64,000 nt of DNA. Origin: Ardenticatenaceae bacterium (GTDB lineage Bacteria > Chloroflexota > Anaerolineae > Promineifilales > Promineifilaceae). Positions within the stretch are counted from its first letter, which is position 1, and the number at the start of each line of letters is the position of its first letter. The notes beneath the pieces are model-generated. The model did no database searches and was not told the DNA's origin. It was given only the letters and a program-made list of their open reading frames with translations. The position numbers and the translations under genes were made by a program. The stretch is from positions 39,510 to 103,509 of the forward strand of contig JACKBR010000013.1 of assembly GCA_020634495.1 (NCBI GenBank). The letters run 5' to 3'. Shown here one piece after another: positions 17,476 through 26,850 of this stretch.

Positions 17476-18528
17476 ATGCAACCATCAAAAAAATATCCGT
17501 TTTTGCTGCTGGCCCTTTTCTTGCTTGTTGGCTGCGGTTTTGGCGATGTGGTGGGGAACGGCCGTTCCAGCACCGAATCCACAAACAGCAACACACCGAA
17601 CGCTGCCAACGATGACGAATTCACTTATGAAGGCGACCCGCCCGCTGAAGGCAAGGGCCACGTCTATGGCGAAATTCGCTGGAACGGCGCTGGCGCGGAA
17701 GGGATAGAGGTGGAACTTTGCGCTGATTTTTCCTCGTTTAGCGGCTGTGGCAGCGAACCCATCTTTGGCAAGACCGACGAAAACGGCCGTTACCTTTTCC
17801 AAAATGTCGATCCCGGCGTCTACGCCCTCTCTGTGCGCGTGTTCGACAGCGACGATTGGCTGTACATTTCCAGCGGCATCCTCAGCTCAGCCGAATTTGA
17901 AGTAACGCCCGATGAAACATTAATCATTGGCAGTCAAAACATCTTCAAGCTAGACGTGAAGCTGCTGGAACCCAGCAACGGCAGCAAGGTGGCTGGCGAG
18001 GAAATTCTGCTGGATTGGAGCGATTACCCAGAGGCCGATTATTACAAAGTGTCGCTGTATCCAGATGAAGGGGATGCCATTTTAATTGACAAGCGGGTCA
18101 ATGAATCCAGCATTCGGGCCGATTTGCTGCCGGTAAACTGCGGCTATCGCTGGAGCGTGGAAGCGTTTAGCAGCGAGCGGATCAAAATTGCAGAAACGGC
18201 CGAACAGTTTGATTTTGTTGTTGCTGAATTGGATGGCTCCTGCCAACTGGCCATTGTGGAACCCGCCGACGGCGCAGAAATTCGAGGCGACAATATCATT
18301 CTGGATTGGGAAGACAGTCCGCTGGCGCTGACCTACAAAATTCTCATGTGGAACGATGACGATCCTGACCGGACAAACGTGCTGGATTTTGTAGAAGTGA
18401 ATGAGTCCAGCTACCGTTTTAGCCAGACGCTGGAGCCTGCCCGCTACGTCTGGTCGGTCACTGCCTACGCTGCCAACGGCGACAAGATCGGCGGCACGGA
18501 GATTTACGACTTCACGGTACGGCCGTAA
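17476..18528 (+). CDS. lipoprotein with carboxypeptidase-regulatory-like and fibronectin-like domains
   Basis: Predicted lipoprotein of 350 aa. The signal sequence LLALFLLVGCGFGD has a clear lipobox (LVGC). Residues about 60-140 form a prealbumin-like beta domain (GRYLFQNVDPGVYALSVRVF). Two repeats follow, at about residues 160-255 and 260-350, each beginning with EPx-DG/NG and containing ILLDWSDYPEADYYK or IILDWEDSPLALTYK, which resemble fibronectin-type domains of extracellular proteins. GGAG lies before the ATG. It ends 4 bp from the convergent MerR gene. Binding partner is unknown. Confidence 0.75.
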   Translation: MQPSKKYPFLLLALFLLVGCGFGDVVGNGRSSTESTNSNTPNAANDDEFTYEGDPPAEGKGHVYGEIRWNGAGAEGIEVELCADFSSFSGCGSEPIFGKTDENGRYLFQNVDPGVYALSVRVFDSDDWLYISSGILSSAEFEVTPDETLIIGSQNIFKLDVKLLEPSNGSKVAGEEILLDWSDYPEADYYKVSLYPDEGDAILIDKRVNESSIRADLLPVNCGYRWSVEAFSSERIKIAETAEQFDFVVAELDGSCQLAIVEPADGAEIRGDNIILDWEDSPLALTYKILMWNDDDPDRTNVLDFVEVNESSYRFSQTLEPARYVWSVTAYAANGDKIGGTEIYDFTVRP

Positions 18529-18532
18529 TCCA

Positions 18533-19300
18533 TTAATTTCCCCCGTCCGTTTCCAGCGCCAGGAACAATCGCGCCAAAATAAAGGCGCTGTCGCCCCTTG
18601 CGGTGAGCAAAAAGCCCTCTTCGTTGTGGGAAAATTCGGGAGCCGCGTTGGTGTGCAGATCGCAGTTGGCTTCTAGCAGGGTGAGCTGGCGCAGCGCCTC
18701 GCCAATTTCGGGATCATTGCTCACGATGAGAATGTGATAAGCGCCGTTTTCTTGCCAGATGTGTACGTGCTGACCCTGCAAGGTGTTGAGAAGCTGGTGG
18801 CCAACGGCCGTATTCAACACGCAGCCCCCATAATGCCCCAACCAATCCAGCAGGGTGCTCGCTGGCGTTTGCGCCGCCGGGTGAGAACAAAGCCGGGCCA
18901 GCAGGTCGCTAATCTGGTCCTGGTGCAGGGGGGATTGGCGCGACTGCACGTCTTGCAAAAAGAGGTCTAGCTCATGGCGCAGCACCAGCAGCTCTGTGAG
19001 CTGTTTTTCCAGGGCAATGAAGCGATTTTCGGCCAGTTGGCTCAGCGTGCTGCTGTCAATTTTGCCTTCGTCCCAGCCAGACAGCAGGGTACGAATATCC
19101 GCCAGGGAAAAGCCCAGCCGCTGGGCGCGCTGGATCAGGTGCAGCCGTTCGGCCGTTTCTGGTGTGTAGAGCCGGTAGCCAGAGTCGGTACGGCCGTTTG
19201 GCGTCAGCAGCCCCTCTTTTTCGTAGTAGCGCAGGGTAGAGGGCGGCAGTTGGGTCAATTTGCCCAGTTGTCCGATGGTAATCAAGGAATCTTGTTTCAT
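18533..19300 (-). CDS. MerR-family transcriptional regulator
   Basis: Regulator of 255 aa. The N-terminal winged helix reads ITIGQLGKLTQLPPSTLRYY, then GLLTP and SGYRLYTPE, typical of MerR DNA-binding domains. A coiled coil dimerisation helix follows (about residues 75-115). The C-terminal part (residues about 125-255) is longer than in metal-sensing MerR proteins and lacks an obvious Cys pair for metals, so it may bind an organic ligand. TAATAT lies 6 nt before the ATG. Target genes are not evident nearby. Confidence 0.87.
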   Translation of the reverse strand: MKQDSLITIGQLGKLTQLPPSTLRYYEKEGLLTPNGRTDSGYRLYTPETAERLHLIQRAQRLGFSLADIRTLLSGWDEGKIDSSTLSQLAENRFIALEKQLTELLVLRHELDLFLQDVQSRQSPLHQDQISDLLARLCSHPAAQTPASTLLDWLGHYGGCVLNTAVGHQLLNTLQGQHVHIWQENGAYHILIVSNDPEIGEALRQLTLLEANCDLHTNAAPEFSHNEEGFLLTARGDSAFILARLFLALETDGGN

Positions 19301-19306
19301 GCCTTC

Positions 19307-19312
19307 ATATTA
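19307..19312 (-). promoter_or_regulatory. -10 element, probable leaderless start of merR gene
   Basis: TAATAT on the minus strand ends 6 nt before the ATG (19298-19300). The intervening GAAGGC could also be read as a weak ribosome binding site. Confidence 0.35.
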
Positions 19313-19349
19313 ATCTGCTTCTGAAATTTTGCCACCAGGAATGTAGAAA

Positions 19350-19480
19350 CACGGTTTTCAGTAGTCCGACTCCTAAATAAAATAGGACGCTGATGAACGC
19401 AGATAAACGCTGATCTTTATAAAATCTGGGTCATCAGCGTTTATCTGCGTCCCATTGGTTTAGACTACTGAAAAACCCTG
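19350..19480. mobile_element. MITE-like element with terminal inverted repeats and 10-bp target duplication
   Basis: The 131-bp element is flanked by identical 10-bp direct repeats AATGTAGAAA at 19340-19349 and 19481-19490. Its ends are inverted: CACGGTTTTCAGTAGTC on the left against CAGGGTTTTTCAGTAGTC (reverse complement of the right end), differing by one T indel and a substitution. Inside is a second dyad, ACGCTGATGAACGCAGATAA against TCATCAGCGTTTATCTGCGT. It has no coding capacity, so it must have been moved by a transposase in trans. Confidence 0.75.
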
Positions 19481-19577
19481 AATGTAGAAATTCGCTTTTC
19501 GCTCTTAAAAAGCATATACTGGCACATTGCGCCTCCGTTTTGGCAGACAATATTCTAGCTGAATATCACTTTTGAAT

Positions 19578-19651
19578 TGGACACAGATGCACACAGATTT
19601 TCACAGATATAAAAGAAAAATCTGTGTGCATCTGTGAAAATCTGTGTCCTA
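19578..19651. repeat. intergenic dyad built from CACAGAT modules
   Basis: GGACACAGATGCACACAGAT at the left faces AATCTGTGTGCATCTGTG and CTGTGTCCT at the right, forming a long imperfect hairpin. Similar GGACGCAGAT-type dyads are at 19381-19452 and 27876-27947. Confidence 0.7.
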
Positions 19652-19752
19652 TTATTCCGTATTTTTTCAAACTGATTTATGGCTAGGACAACATTTAGTA
19701 TTTTGCGGGCTGAGATTGTGACTTGGCTCAGTTTTGGCAAGGAGCATTTTCA

Positions 19753-21039
19753 GTGAGTTTTATCCAATTTTCGCTTGATCCCCGCCTGGAAGCGGGCATT
19801 AGAGATGTGGGCTTTACCCAGCCCACCCCCATTCAAGAACAGGCCATCCCCCACGTTTTAGCAGAATCTGATTTGCTGGGTTTGGCCCAGACTGGTACCG
19901 GGAAAACGGCCGCTTTCATGCTGCCCATTCTGCAAAGATTAACCACCGGCCCACTGCGCCAGGTGCGGGCGCTCATCGTGGCTCCCACCCGCGAACTGGC
20001 TGAACAAATTCACCAAACGGCCGTAGATTTAGGCAAATACACCAAAGTGCGCAGCGCCACCGTTTACGGCGGCGTGAGCAAAAAAGGGCAGCTCGATGCC
20101 CTGCGGCGCGGCGTTGAAATTGTTGTCGCTTGCCCAGGACGCTTGCTCGACCTGGCTGGCGACAAAAGCATCGATCTCTCCAAGGTGGAAGTGCTGGTGC
20201 TGGATGAGGCCGACCGGATGTGCGACATGGGCTTCCTGCCCGACATCCGGCGCATCCTCAAGCTGGTGCCTGCCCAGCGGCAAACCCTGTTCTTTTCGGC
20301 CACCATGCCCGACGACATTCGCGAACTGGCCGACGACATCTTAAACGCTCCGGTGACCGTGCAGATTGGCCTGATTGCCCCGGCCAAAACCGTCTCCCAC
20401 GCACTGTATCCTGTGCCCAGCGGCATGAAGAAAAATCTGCTGTTCACCATGCTAAACGAAATGGCCACCGGGCGCGTGCTGGTCTTTACCCGCACCAAGC
20501 GGCGGGCAAGGTTCCTGGCACGCGATTTGGACAAAAAGGGGTATCGAGCTGAGGCGCTGCAAGGGAACATGTCGCAAAATCGGCGGCAAAACGCCATTGA
20601 TGGCTTTCGTAACGGCAAATACGACATTTTGGTGGCCACAGACATTGCTGCCAGAGGCATCGACGTGGCAGAAATTTCCCACGTCATCAACTTTGATATG
20701 CCAGACACGGTTGATGCCTACACCCACAGAATCGGCCGTACCGGCCGGGCGGCAGAGGAAGGGGATGCTTTCACCTTTGCCACTGACGACGATGCGGCGA
20801 TGGTGCGGGACATCGAGCGCGTGCTAAAAACACGGTTGGAGCGGCGTCGCTGGCCAGACTTTAACTATGGTGAATTTGATCCGGAAAAGGCGCTTGCGTC
20901 AAGCCAAAAAAGCGTGCCCAATCGAGACGGCGGCAGCAAGCCACACGGCAACTATTCGCGGCGGTCTGGCAATAAGCGTGGCTCTTCTGGGCGGCGGCAG
21001 CGGGGCGGCCGTAGCAAAAACCGAAACAGACCAAGTTAA
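19753..21039 (+). CDS. DEAD-box ATP-dependent RNA helicase
   Basis: RNA helicase of 428 aa. Motifs in order: Q motif (GFTQPTPIQEQ), motif I LAQTGTGKTAAFM, Ia PTRELAEQ, II VLDEADRM, III FSATMP, IV VLVFTRTKRRA, V TDIAARGIDV, VI HRIGRTGRA. The C-terminus is short, basic and Gly/Ser/Arg-rich (RRSGNKRGSSGRRQRGG), as in RhlE/CsdA-type enzymes that unwind structured RNA in ribosome assembly or at low temperature. I chose GTG at 19753, which has AAGGAG 8-9 nt upstream, over an in-frame ATG at 19723. It is convergent with hypE. Confidence 0.93.
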   Translation: MSFIQFSLDPRLEAGIRDVGFTQPTPIQEQAIPHVLAESDLLGLAQTGTGKTAAFMLPILQRLTTGPLRQVRALIVAPTRELAEQIHQTAVDLGKYTKVRSATVYGGVSKKGQLDALRRGVEIVVACPGRLLDLAGDKSIDLSKVEVLVLDEADRMCDMGFLPDIRRILKLVPAQRQTLFFSATMPDDIRELADDILNAPVTVQIGLIAPAKTVSHALYPVPSGMKKNLLFTMLNEMATGRVLVFTRTKRRARFLARDLDKKGYRAEALQGNMSQNRRQNAIDGFRNGKYDILVATDIAARGIDVAEISHVINFDMPDTVDAYTHRIGRTGRAAEEGDAFTFATDDDAAMVRDIERVLKTRLERRRWPDFNYGEFDPEKALASSQKSVPNRDGGSKPHGNYSRRSGNKRGSSGRRQRGGRSKNRNRPS

Positions 21040-21105
21040 TTAACCGCTCAGCTTGAGCTGTTCCTAGTTGTCGGGTGGGGCTTCTGGCCTGTCACGCGCC
21101 AAAAG

Positions 21106-22182
21106 TTAACAAATGCGTGGCAAGATTTCTCCCATGAGCATATCAACAATTCGTTTGCTGCCGTAAGGGTTTTTCAGCAGAACGCGGCCAACTGGTTCAG
21201 CTTCTACACGGCCGATTACCGCTGCGCCTTGGCCTGCCGGGGACTGGCGCATCACTTCGAGAATTTTTTCAGCTTCTGCTTCTGGCGCGATGGCTATAAT
21301 TTTGCCTTCATTGGCAATCATCAACGGATCGAAGCCTAGCATTTCGCAGGCGGCGCGCACTTGCGGCCGTATGGGTAACCTTTCTTCTTCCAAAACAATG
21401 CTTACGCCTGATTGCTGGGCAATTTCATTCAAGGTTGTGGCCAATCCTCCACGGGTTGGATCGCGCAGAACGTGTACGTTCTCGCTTGTGTCCAGCATCG
21501 CCAGCACCATCTTGTTTAGCGGTGCAACATCGCTTTGGATGTCTGTTTCAAAGCCCAAATCACCACGAGCGCTGAGGACGGCAATGCCGTGATCGCCCAG
21601 CGTGCCGGAGACGATGACGACGTCACCTGGCTGGGCATTGGCACCGGAGATGTTCGTGGCGGGCAGCATCAGCCCTACACCGGCCGTGTTGATGTACACA
21701 CCATCAGCTTTGCCGCGTTCTACCACCTTTGTGTCGCCCGCAACGATTTGGACATTGGCGATTTCGGCCGTTTCCTGCATAGATTCCACAATGCGCTCCA
21801 GCACCCCGATTTCCAGACCCTCTTCCAAAATAAAACCAACCGTCAAATAGAGCGGCTGAGCGCCCATCACCACCACATCGTTCACCGTGCCGCTGACCGC
21901 CAGACGGCCAATGTCCCCACCGGGAAAGAAGAGCGGTTTTACCACATGTGTATCTGTGCTGATGGCCAGTTGGGCGCAAGGGGTTGGCTGCACAATACCT
22001 GCATCGTCGCCGCGTCGCAGCACGTCGTTGTCGAAGGCGGGCAGGAAACGCTCTTTGATCAGGTCGTGCGATAGCTTGCCGCCGCTGCCATGGCCCAGAA
22101 TGATCGTGCCCCGATCCCGAATGGGCATGGGGCACATGGCGGATTCAATGTAAACAGGCTTAGCCTGGTGATTGTTGTTCAT
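21106..22182 (-). CDS. hypE: hydrogenase maturation protein HypE
   Basis: HypE, 358 aa, dehydrates the carbamoyl group delivered by HypF into the cyanide ligand of the [NiFe] iron atom. The N-terminal glycine-rich ATP-binding segment is ILGHGSGGKLSHDLI and the C-terminus ends in PRIC, the conserved terminal Cys that becomes thiocarboxamide and then thiocyanate. AIR-synthase-like motifs are visible (GDDAGIV, VVMGAQPLYL). It is the last gene of the minus-strand hydrogenase operon; hypD lies 61 bp upstream across an inverted repeat. Confidence 0.95.
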   Translation of the reverse strand: MNNNHQAKPVYIESAMCPMPIRDRGTIILGHGSGGKLSHDLIKERFLPAFDNDVLRRGDDAGIVQPTPCAQLAISTDTHVVKPLFFPGGDIGRLAVSGTVNDVVVMGAQPLYLTVGFILEEGLEIGVLERIVESMQETAEIANVQIVAGDTKVVERGKADGVYINTAGVGLMLPATNISGANAQPGDVVIVSGTLGDHGIAVLSARGDLGFETDIQSDVAPLNKMVLAMLDTSENVHVLRDPTRGGLATTLNEIAQQSGVSIVLEEERLPIRPQVRAACEMLGFDPLMIANEGKIIAIAPEAEAEKILEVMRQSPAGQGAAVIGRVEAEPVGRVLLKNPYGSKRIVDMLMGEILPRIC

Positions 22183-22198
22183 TGGAACTCCTGAATTG

Positions 22199-22259
22199 GG
22201 GAGATTGGAGACTGGAGATTAGAGATTGCTCAATCTCCAATCTCTAATCTCCCATCTCC
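22199..22259. repeat. inverted repeat between hypD and hypE, AGAGATTGGAGA family
   Basis: GGAGATTGGAGACTGGAGAT and its continuation pair with CAATCTCCAATCTCTAATCT on the other side of a centre near 22230. It belongs to the same family as 15779-15846. The right arm overlaps the 3' end of hypD and encodes its last residues and TAG stop. Confidence 0.75.
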
Positions 22260-23350
22260 AAAATTGCATCTCTGCGGTAGCGGTAGTAAGCGGCGCAGGC
22301 CCCTTCGCCAGAGACCATCGTGGCCCCCAGCGGATGTTCGGGCGTGCATTCTTTGCCAAAGGCGGGGCATTGGTTTGGCTTTTTTAGCCCCTGCAAAATG
22401 AGGCCAGAGATGCAGAGTGGCGACTCTTCTGGCTGAATGGCTTCCACATCGAAGCGGATTTCGGCGTTAAAGTCGGTAAATTCGGGCCGCAGGCACCAGC
22501 CGCTCAGGGGAATGGTGCCAATGCCGCGCCATTTGCGGTCGCATTCCTGGAACACCTGATTGATGATGGCCTGGGCGGGCTTGTTGCCCTGGAAGGTGAC
22601 GGCGCGGGTGTAGGCATTTTCAACTTGGAAACGGCCGTCTTCCAACTGCTGCACCGTTTGCAAAATGCCCTGCATAATGTCCAGCGGCTCAAATCCTGTG
22701 ACCACCAGCGGCACCTGGTACTGGGCCGCAATCTCTGGGTATTCCCAGTAACCCATCACCGCGTTCACATGCCCGGCGGCCAGAAAACCTTGCACCCGGT
22801 TGCGCGGGGAGCCGAGAATAGCGTGCATGGCGGGTGGCACGCGCACATGCGAAACGAGCACGCTGAAGTTTTTCAGGCCAAGCGCTTTGGCCTGCACCAC
22901 ACTCATGGCATTGGCCGGGGCTGTTGTTTCAAAGCCAATGGCAAAAAAGACCACCTGCTTGTCTGGGTTTTGCTGGGCCAGCTTAACGGCATCCAGTGGA
23001 GAGTAGACCACCCGCACATCGCCACCGGCGGCGCGAATGGAAAAGAGGTCTTTTGTTGAACCAGGCACGCGCAGCATGTCGCCGTAGGAGGTGAAGATGA
23101 CGTCCGGGCGGCTGGCAATTTCCAGCGCTTTATCTATTTGTTCCAACGGCGTGACGCAAACGGGGCAGCCAGGGCCATGCACCAGCTCAATTTCTGGCGG
23201 CAGCAGTTGGTCAATGCCGTAGTGCATGATTGCGTGGGTTTGCCCACCGCAAATCTCCATGAGAATCCACGGCTTTGTCGTGATTCGTTCGATTTCTGCG
23301 GCAATCTTTTTGACCAGCTTGGCGTCACGATATTCATCTACATATTTCAT
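22244..23350 (-). CDS. hypD: hydrogenase maturation protein HypD
   Basis: HypD, 368 aa, is the iron-sulfur scaffold on which the Fe(CN)2CO unit is assembled with HypC and HypE. Key motifs are [22 protein letters not shown] and AIGFETTAP, and the C-terminal Cys-rich part ([29 protein letters not shown]) that binds the 4Fe-4S cluster. It follows hypC in the operon with 100 bp between. Its last residues (EMGD) and stop are encoded inside the inverted repeat at 22199-22259. Confidence 0.95.
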   Translation of the reverse strand: MKYVDEYRDAKLVKKIAAEIERITTKPWILMEICGGQTHAIMHYGIDQLLPPEIELVHGPGCPVCVTPLEQIDKALEIASRPDVIFTSYGDMLRVPGSTKDLFSIRAAGGDVRVVYSPLDAVKLAQQNPDKQVVFFAIGFETTAPANAMSVVQAKALGLKNFSVLVSHVRVPPAMHAILGSPRNRVQGFLAAGHVNAVMGYWEYPEIAAQYQVPLVVTGFEPLDIMQGILQTVQQLEDGRFQVENAYTRAVTFQGNKPAQAIINQVFQECDRKWRGIGTIPLSGWCLRPEFTDFNAEIRFDVEAIQPEESPLCISGLILQGLKKPNQCPAFGKECTPEHPLGATMVSGEGACAAYYRYRRDAILEMGD

Positions 23351-23367
23351 AAAATCGTTTCCCTTCC

Positions 23368-23450
23368 ACCCTCACCCCAACCCTCTCCCTGCAAGGGAGC
23401 GGGAGCCAGTTCTCTCCCCCTGCCAGGGGGAGAACTAGAGTGGGGGTGGT
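23368..23450. repeat. C-rich/G-rich intergenic dyad
   Basis: CACCCTCACCCCAACCCTCT and CCCTGCAAGGGAG lead to a second hairpin TCTCCCCCTGCCAGGGGGAGA and then AGAGTGGGGGTGG. Together they form nested hairpins in the hypC-hypD gap. A related sequence is at 1851-1903. Confidence 0.7.
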
Positions 23451-23744
23451 TTAGTCCGTTGCAGTTTTCGGCCTTTCTGGTGTGGGTTCTGCGGCCGAGC
23501 CAATGCCTAGTTCCTCTTCCAATGAGGTGATTTCTTGCAGCACTTCCAGCGATTCCATCGCATCTTCCTTGCTGATCTGGCTGATGGCAAAGCCAACGTG
23601 GATGACGGTATATTCACCCACCTGAATTTCTGGCACATAGGCCAGACATGCTTCACGCGTGACGCCGCCGAAATCTACCTTGCCCATTTTTAGGCCACCA
23701 ATATCATAAATTTCTGTTACTTTTCCGGGGACACCTAAACACAT
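23451..23744 (-). CDS. hypC: hydrogenase maturation chaperone HypC
   Basis: HypC/HupF-family chaperone of 97 aa. It begins with the diagnostic MCLGVPGKV, whose Cys2 binds iron and contacts the large-subunit precursor. The beta-barrel region (VDFGGVTREACLAYVPEIQVGEYTVIHVGFAI) is complete. The C-terminal tail after residue 75 is a little longer than usual and rich in Glu and Pro. It shuttles the Fe(CN)2CO moiety from HypD to the large subunit encoded in this operon. Confidence 0.95.
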   Translation of the reverse strand: MCLGVPGKVTEIYDIGGLKMGKVDFGGVTREACLAYVPEIQVGEYTVIHVGFAISQISKEDAMESLEVLQEITSLEEELGIGSAAEPTPERPKTATD

Positions 23745-23770
23745 GATTTGTCTCTTTTCCTTTGCCTGTC

Positions 23771-23791
23771 AATCCCGCGTAGGCGGGAATC
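23771..23791. repeat. short CCCGCGTAGGCGGGAATCC hairpin
   Basis: An ATCCCGC / GCGGGAAT dyad of the type common as a dispersed intergenic repeat in many bacteria. It lies between hypC and hypF. Confidence 0.5.
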
Positions 23792-23795
23792 CATT

Positions 23796-26173
23796 TTAGT
23801 TTTGGTCGCTCTCAAATTTTTTTGCGGCCACCATTAATTGTCCTAAGGCTAAACCGCCATCGTTGGGCGGAACATGCTTGTGCTGGATGACGTGGAAACC
23901 TGCTTTTTCCAGTCGCGGGATGGTTCGTTGCAGCAGGGCCACATTTTGCCAAACGCCGCCGCTGAGGGCGACTTCGTTGATTTTTGTTTGGGTGCGTACG
24001 GCCGTACTCACCGCCACCGCCATCCTGGCCACCCCATTGTGAAAACGAGCTGCGATGATGGGAACGGCCGTTCCCCCACGCAAATCGCGCACCATTTCAG
24101 CAAACAACGGAGCTGGATCAATCATTCCGGCGTGTTTATCCAAAGCAAACGGATACGCGCCGCTTTCCTGCGGATCGATCAGCGTTTCCAGCATCATGGC
24201 CGCCTGCGCTTCATAATTCACGGTCAGGCGCACGCCGGCCAGCGCCGACGCCGCATCAAACAGACGGCCCATGCTGGAGGTCAGCGGCGCATTTACCAGA
24301 TTCTTTATTTGGTGGGTGACGACCTTTAATAGCGGCTGGTCGCTTTCTACCGCCAACGTGTTCGCCAGCTGTTCTTGCCATTCTGGGAAGTCCAGCCCCA
24401 GTTCGAGCAGCCAGGCCAGCGCCAGCCGCCACGGTTGGCGCACGGCGCGGTCGCCCCCGGCAAGGGGGATGGGACGGAGATGATACGGCCGTTCATACCC
24501 CGCATAATCCGCCAGCAAACATTCGCCACCCCAAATAGTGCCGTCTGGCCCATACCCCGTGCCATCAAAGCTCAGCCCGATGACGGGGCGGTCTCCGGGA
24601 TGCTGGTTTTCGGCCAGCGCGGCGGCGATGTGGGCATGGTGGTGCTGCACGCCAAAGGCTGGCAATCCGTCTGCGGCGGCGCGTTCCAGCGCGTACCGGC
24701 TGGCCAAATAGTTGGGATGCAAATCGTAGGCCAGCAGGGTGGGCTGCACGCGGAAAAGCTGCTCAAAATGGGTCACGCCGCTGCGAAACGATTGCAGCGT
24801 TTCGTAATTTTCCATGTCGCCAATATGATGGCTGAGGAAAGCGTAACGGCCGTTGCTCAGGCAAAATGTGTTCTTTAGCTCGCCGCCCGTAGCCAGCGTG
24901 GGCGGGATTGCCCAGGGTAACTGCACCGGAAAAGGTGCATAGCCCCGCGAGCGGCGGATAGGCAGTGTTTGCACCTGTGCCGTGCCATTTTTGCTTGGAA
25001 GGGTAAAAACACGGGTGACAGAATCATCGCAGCGAACGTGAATGTCGCGGTTGTTGAGCAGCAACGCATCAGCCAATGGAGCCAGGCGTTGGCGGGCGTC
25101 GTCATTCGTGTAGGCAATGGGTTCTTCACTCAGATTGCCGCTGGTCATCACCAGCACTTCCGCTGCGCCGGGGCCTTTTTCCATGAGTAAATAGTGCAGG
25201 GGTGTGTACGGCAGCATGACGCCCAGTTGCTTTTGACCAGGGGCACAGGTGGCTACGATGGGGGAAGACGGCCGTTTTTGCAGCAGCAAAATGGGACGGG
25301 CACGCGAACTCAGCGCTTCGGCTTCGATGTCGTTAAGAAAGCAATGTTGGCGCACGGTTTCCAGATCAGCCATCATCAGGGCAAACGGTTTTTCACGACG
25401 TAATTTGCGCTGGCGGAGGGTGGTTACGGCCGTTTCATTCAGCGCGTCACAGGCCAGATGGAAGCCCCCAGCCCTTTGATCCCCACAATTTCCCCGGCCA
25501 GTAACCGCCTTCTTGTCGCTGGCAACCCCTCTTCGCCACGCTCGGCAAGCACAAACCCAGACCCAATTTTCGCTTCCAGCCAAATCTCTGGCCCGCAGGA
25601 AGGGCAGGCTACTGGCTGCGCGTGGAAACGACGATTGACCGGATTTTTGTACTCGGCCGCGCACTCCGGGCACATCTGGAATGGAGCCATTGTCGTCAAC
25701 GGCCGATCGTACGGAATATCTTTGGTGATGGTGAAGCGCGGGCCGCAGTTGGTGCAGTTGATAAACGGATAGCGGTAATGCCGGTTTGTAGGCTCAAACA
25801 GTTCGCGCAAACAGTCGTCGCAAATGGCCACATCTGGCGAAATGGGTTGCAATGCTTTGGCCACTGTCCGCGAATGAATGATCTTGAAATTCGCATAGCC
25901 ATTAGGAGGTGAGCCTGTAACTGAACAAAGATTCACGTGGGCCAACGGGGGCAGTTCTGCTTGCAAACTGCCAACAAAAGCATCCAGCTGCTCAGGCGGG
26001 CCATCTACAGCAATGTCCACCCCGGCAGAAGTGTTGCGTACCCAGCCAGTTAGCCCATGCCGCCTGGCCAGGCTGTACACAAAGGGGCGAAATCCCACGC
26101 CCTGCACAATGCCCTCAATGTGGATTTCTCGGCCTTGTTTTTCGGCCGTAAGCTCCTGGACGCTCATCTTCAT
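23796..26173 (-). pseudogene. hypF: hypF carbamoyltransferase, interrupted by a one-base frameshift
   Basis: HypF transfers a carbamoyl group from carbamoyl phosphate to HypE. The 5' part (26173 to about 25465) carries the acylphosphatase domain (GIVQGVGFRPFVYSLA) and both zinc fingers (CDDCLRE...CTNCG, CPECAAE...CPSCG). The 3' part (about 25465 to 23796) carries the rest of the YrdC-like domain and the Kae1-like carbamoyltransferase domain (HHHAHIAA, LSFDGTGYG, ALSGGVWQN). At the junction IVGIKGLG should continue GFHLACDA, which it does in the other frame. One G is missing from a G run (C run at 25465-25469 on the plus strand). Restoring it gives 792 aa, the normal length. A sequencing error in a homopolymer is as likely as a real mutation. 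It overlaps hypB by 4 nt. Confidence 0.88.
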
Positions 26174-26841
26174 TCCTGGCTGCGAAAGCCCTCAATCCGC
26201 TCACGCAAAAATTTGGCCCAGGCGTCAATGCCCTCGCCTGTTTTGCAAGAAACATCAAAAAAACTGACGCCTGGATTTAAGATTTGCACCCCCTTTTTGA
26301 AATAATCTACATCAAAATCAATGTAGGGCAGCAAATCCATTTTGTTTAAGATGAGGGCATCAATGCCGCGATAAATGTTGGGGTATTTGTAGGGTTTATC
26401 GTCCCCTTCTGGCACGCTGGCAATGACAATGTTGAAATGGGTGCCCAGAGTAAAAGCGGCGGGGCAGATCAGGTTGCCCACATTTTCTACAATGAGCAGG
26501 TCGATGTTTTCCAAGGGCATTTCCGGCAATGCTTTGCTGAGCATGACGGCATCCAGGTGGCAGCTGCCGCCTGTGTTAATCTGCACGGCTGGCATCCCGG
26601 CTGAAATTATCTTGTCTGCATCAATAGTGACAGCGGCCGTATCTCCTTCCACCACACCGATCTGATACGCATCCTGCAACGCTTTGATGGTTTGCAAAAT
26701 AACGCTCGTTTTACCAGAGCCGGGAGAAGCCATGACGTTAATCCCTAAGGTTTGGCTATTTTGTAGTTTAGAATGATTTTGGGAAGCCAAATCATCATTG
26801 GCGCTCAAAATATCTTCAACAATTTTTACATTTTTACGCAT
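26170..26841 (-). CDS. hypB: hydrogenase nickel incorporation GTPase HypB
   Basis: HypB, 223 aa, is the GTPase that drives nickel insertion into the large subunit. The P-loop is VMASPGSGKTSVI, followed by GDTAAVTIDADKI and the base-recognition motif LNKMDLL. It lacks the His-rich nickel-storage tract and the N-terminal CxxCGC metal site seen in some homologues. The start follows the DUF302 gene by 9 bp and its stop overlaps hypF by 4 nt. No hypA is present next to it, so the HypA function must come from elsewhere. Confidence 0.94.
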   Translation of the reverse strand: MRKNVKIVEDILSANDDLASQNHSKLQNSQTLGINVMASPGSGKTSVILQTIKALQDAYQIGVVEGDTAAVTIDADKIISAGMPAVQINTGGSCHLDAVMLSKALPEMPLENIDLLIVENVGNLICPAAFTLGTHFNIVIASVPEGDDKPYKYPNIYRGIDALILNKMDLLPYIDFDVDYFKKGVQILNPGVSFFDVSCKTGEGIDAWAKFLRERIEGFRSQE

Positions 26842-26850
26842 GGGTTTCTC

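Larger units (their letters stand above)
19301..19752. other. 452-bp gene-free region holding a MITE and a second dyad
   Basis: No coding frame is supported here. From left to right it holds the MerR promoter (TAATAT at 19307-19312 on the minus strand), a 131-bp MITE-like element (19350-19480), a CACAGAT-rich dyad (19578-19651), and the helicase ribosome binding site (AAGGAG at about 19739). Confidence 0.7.

Noticed and set aside
25439..25673. programmed frameshift in hypF
   Set aside because: The overlap lacks a slippery heptamer with a following structure I can defend; a missing base in a G run explains it more simply.
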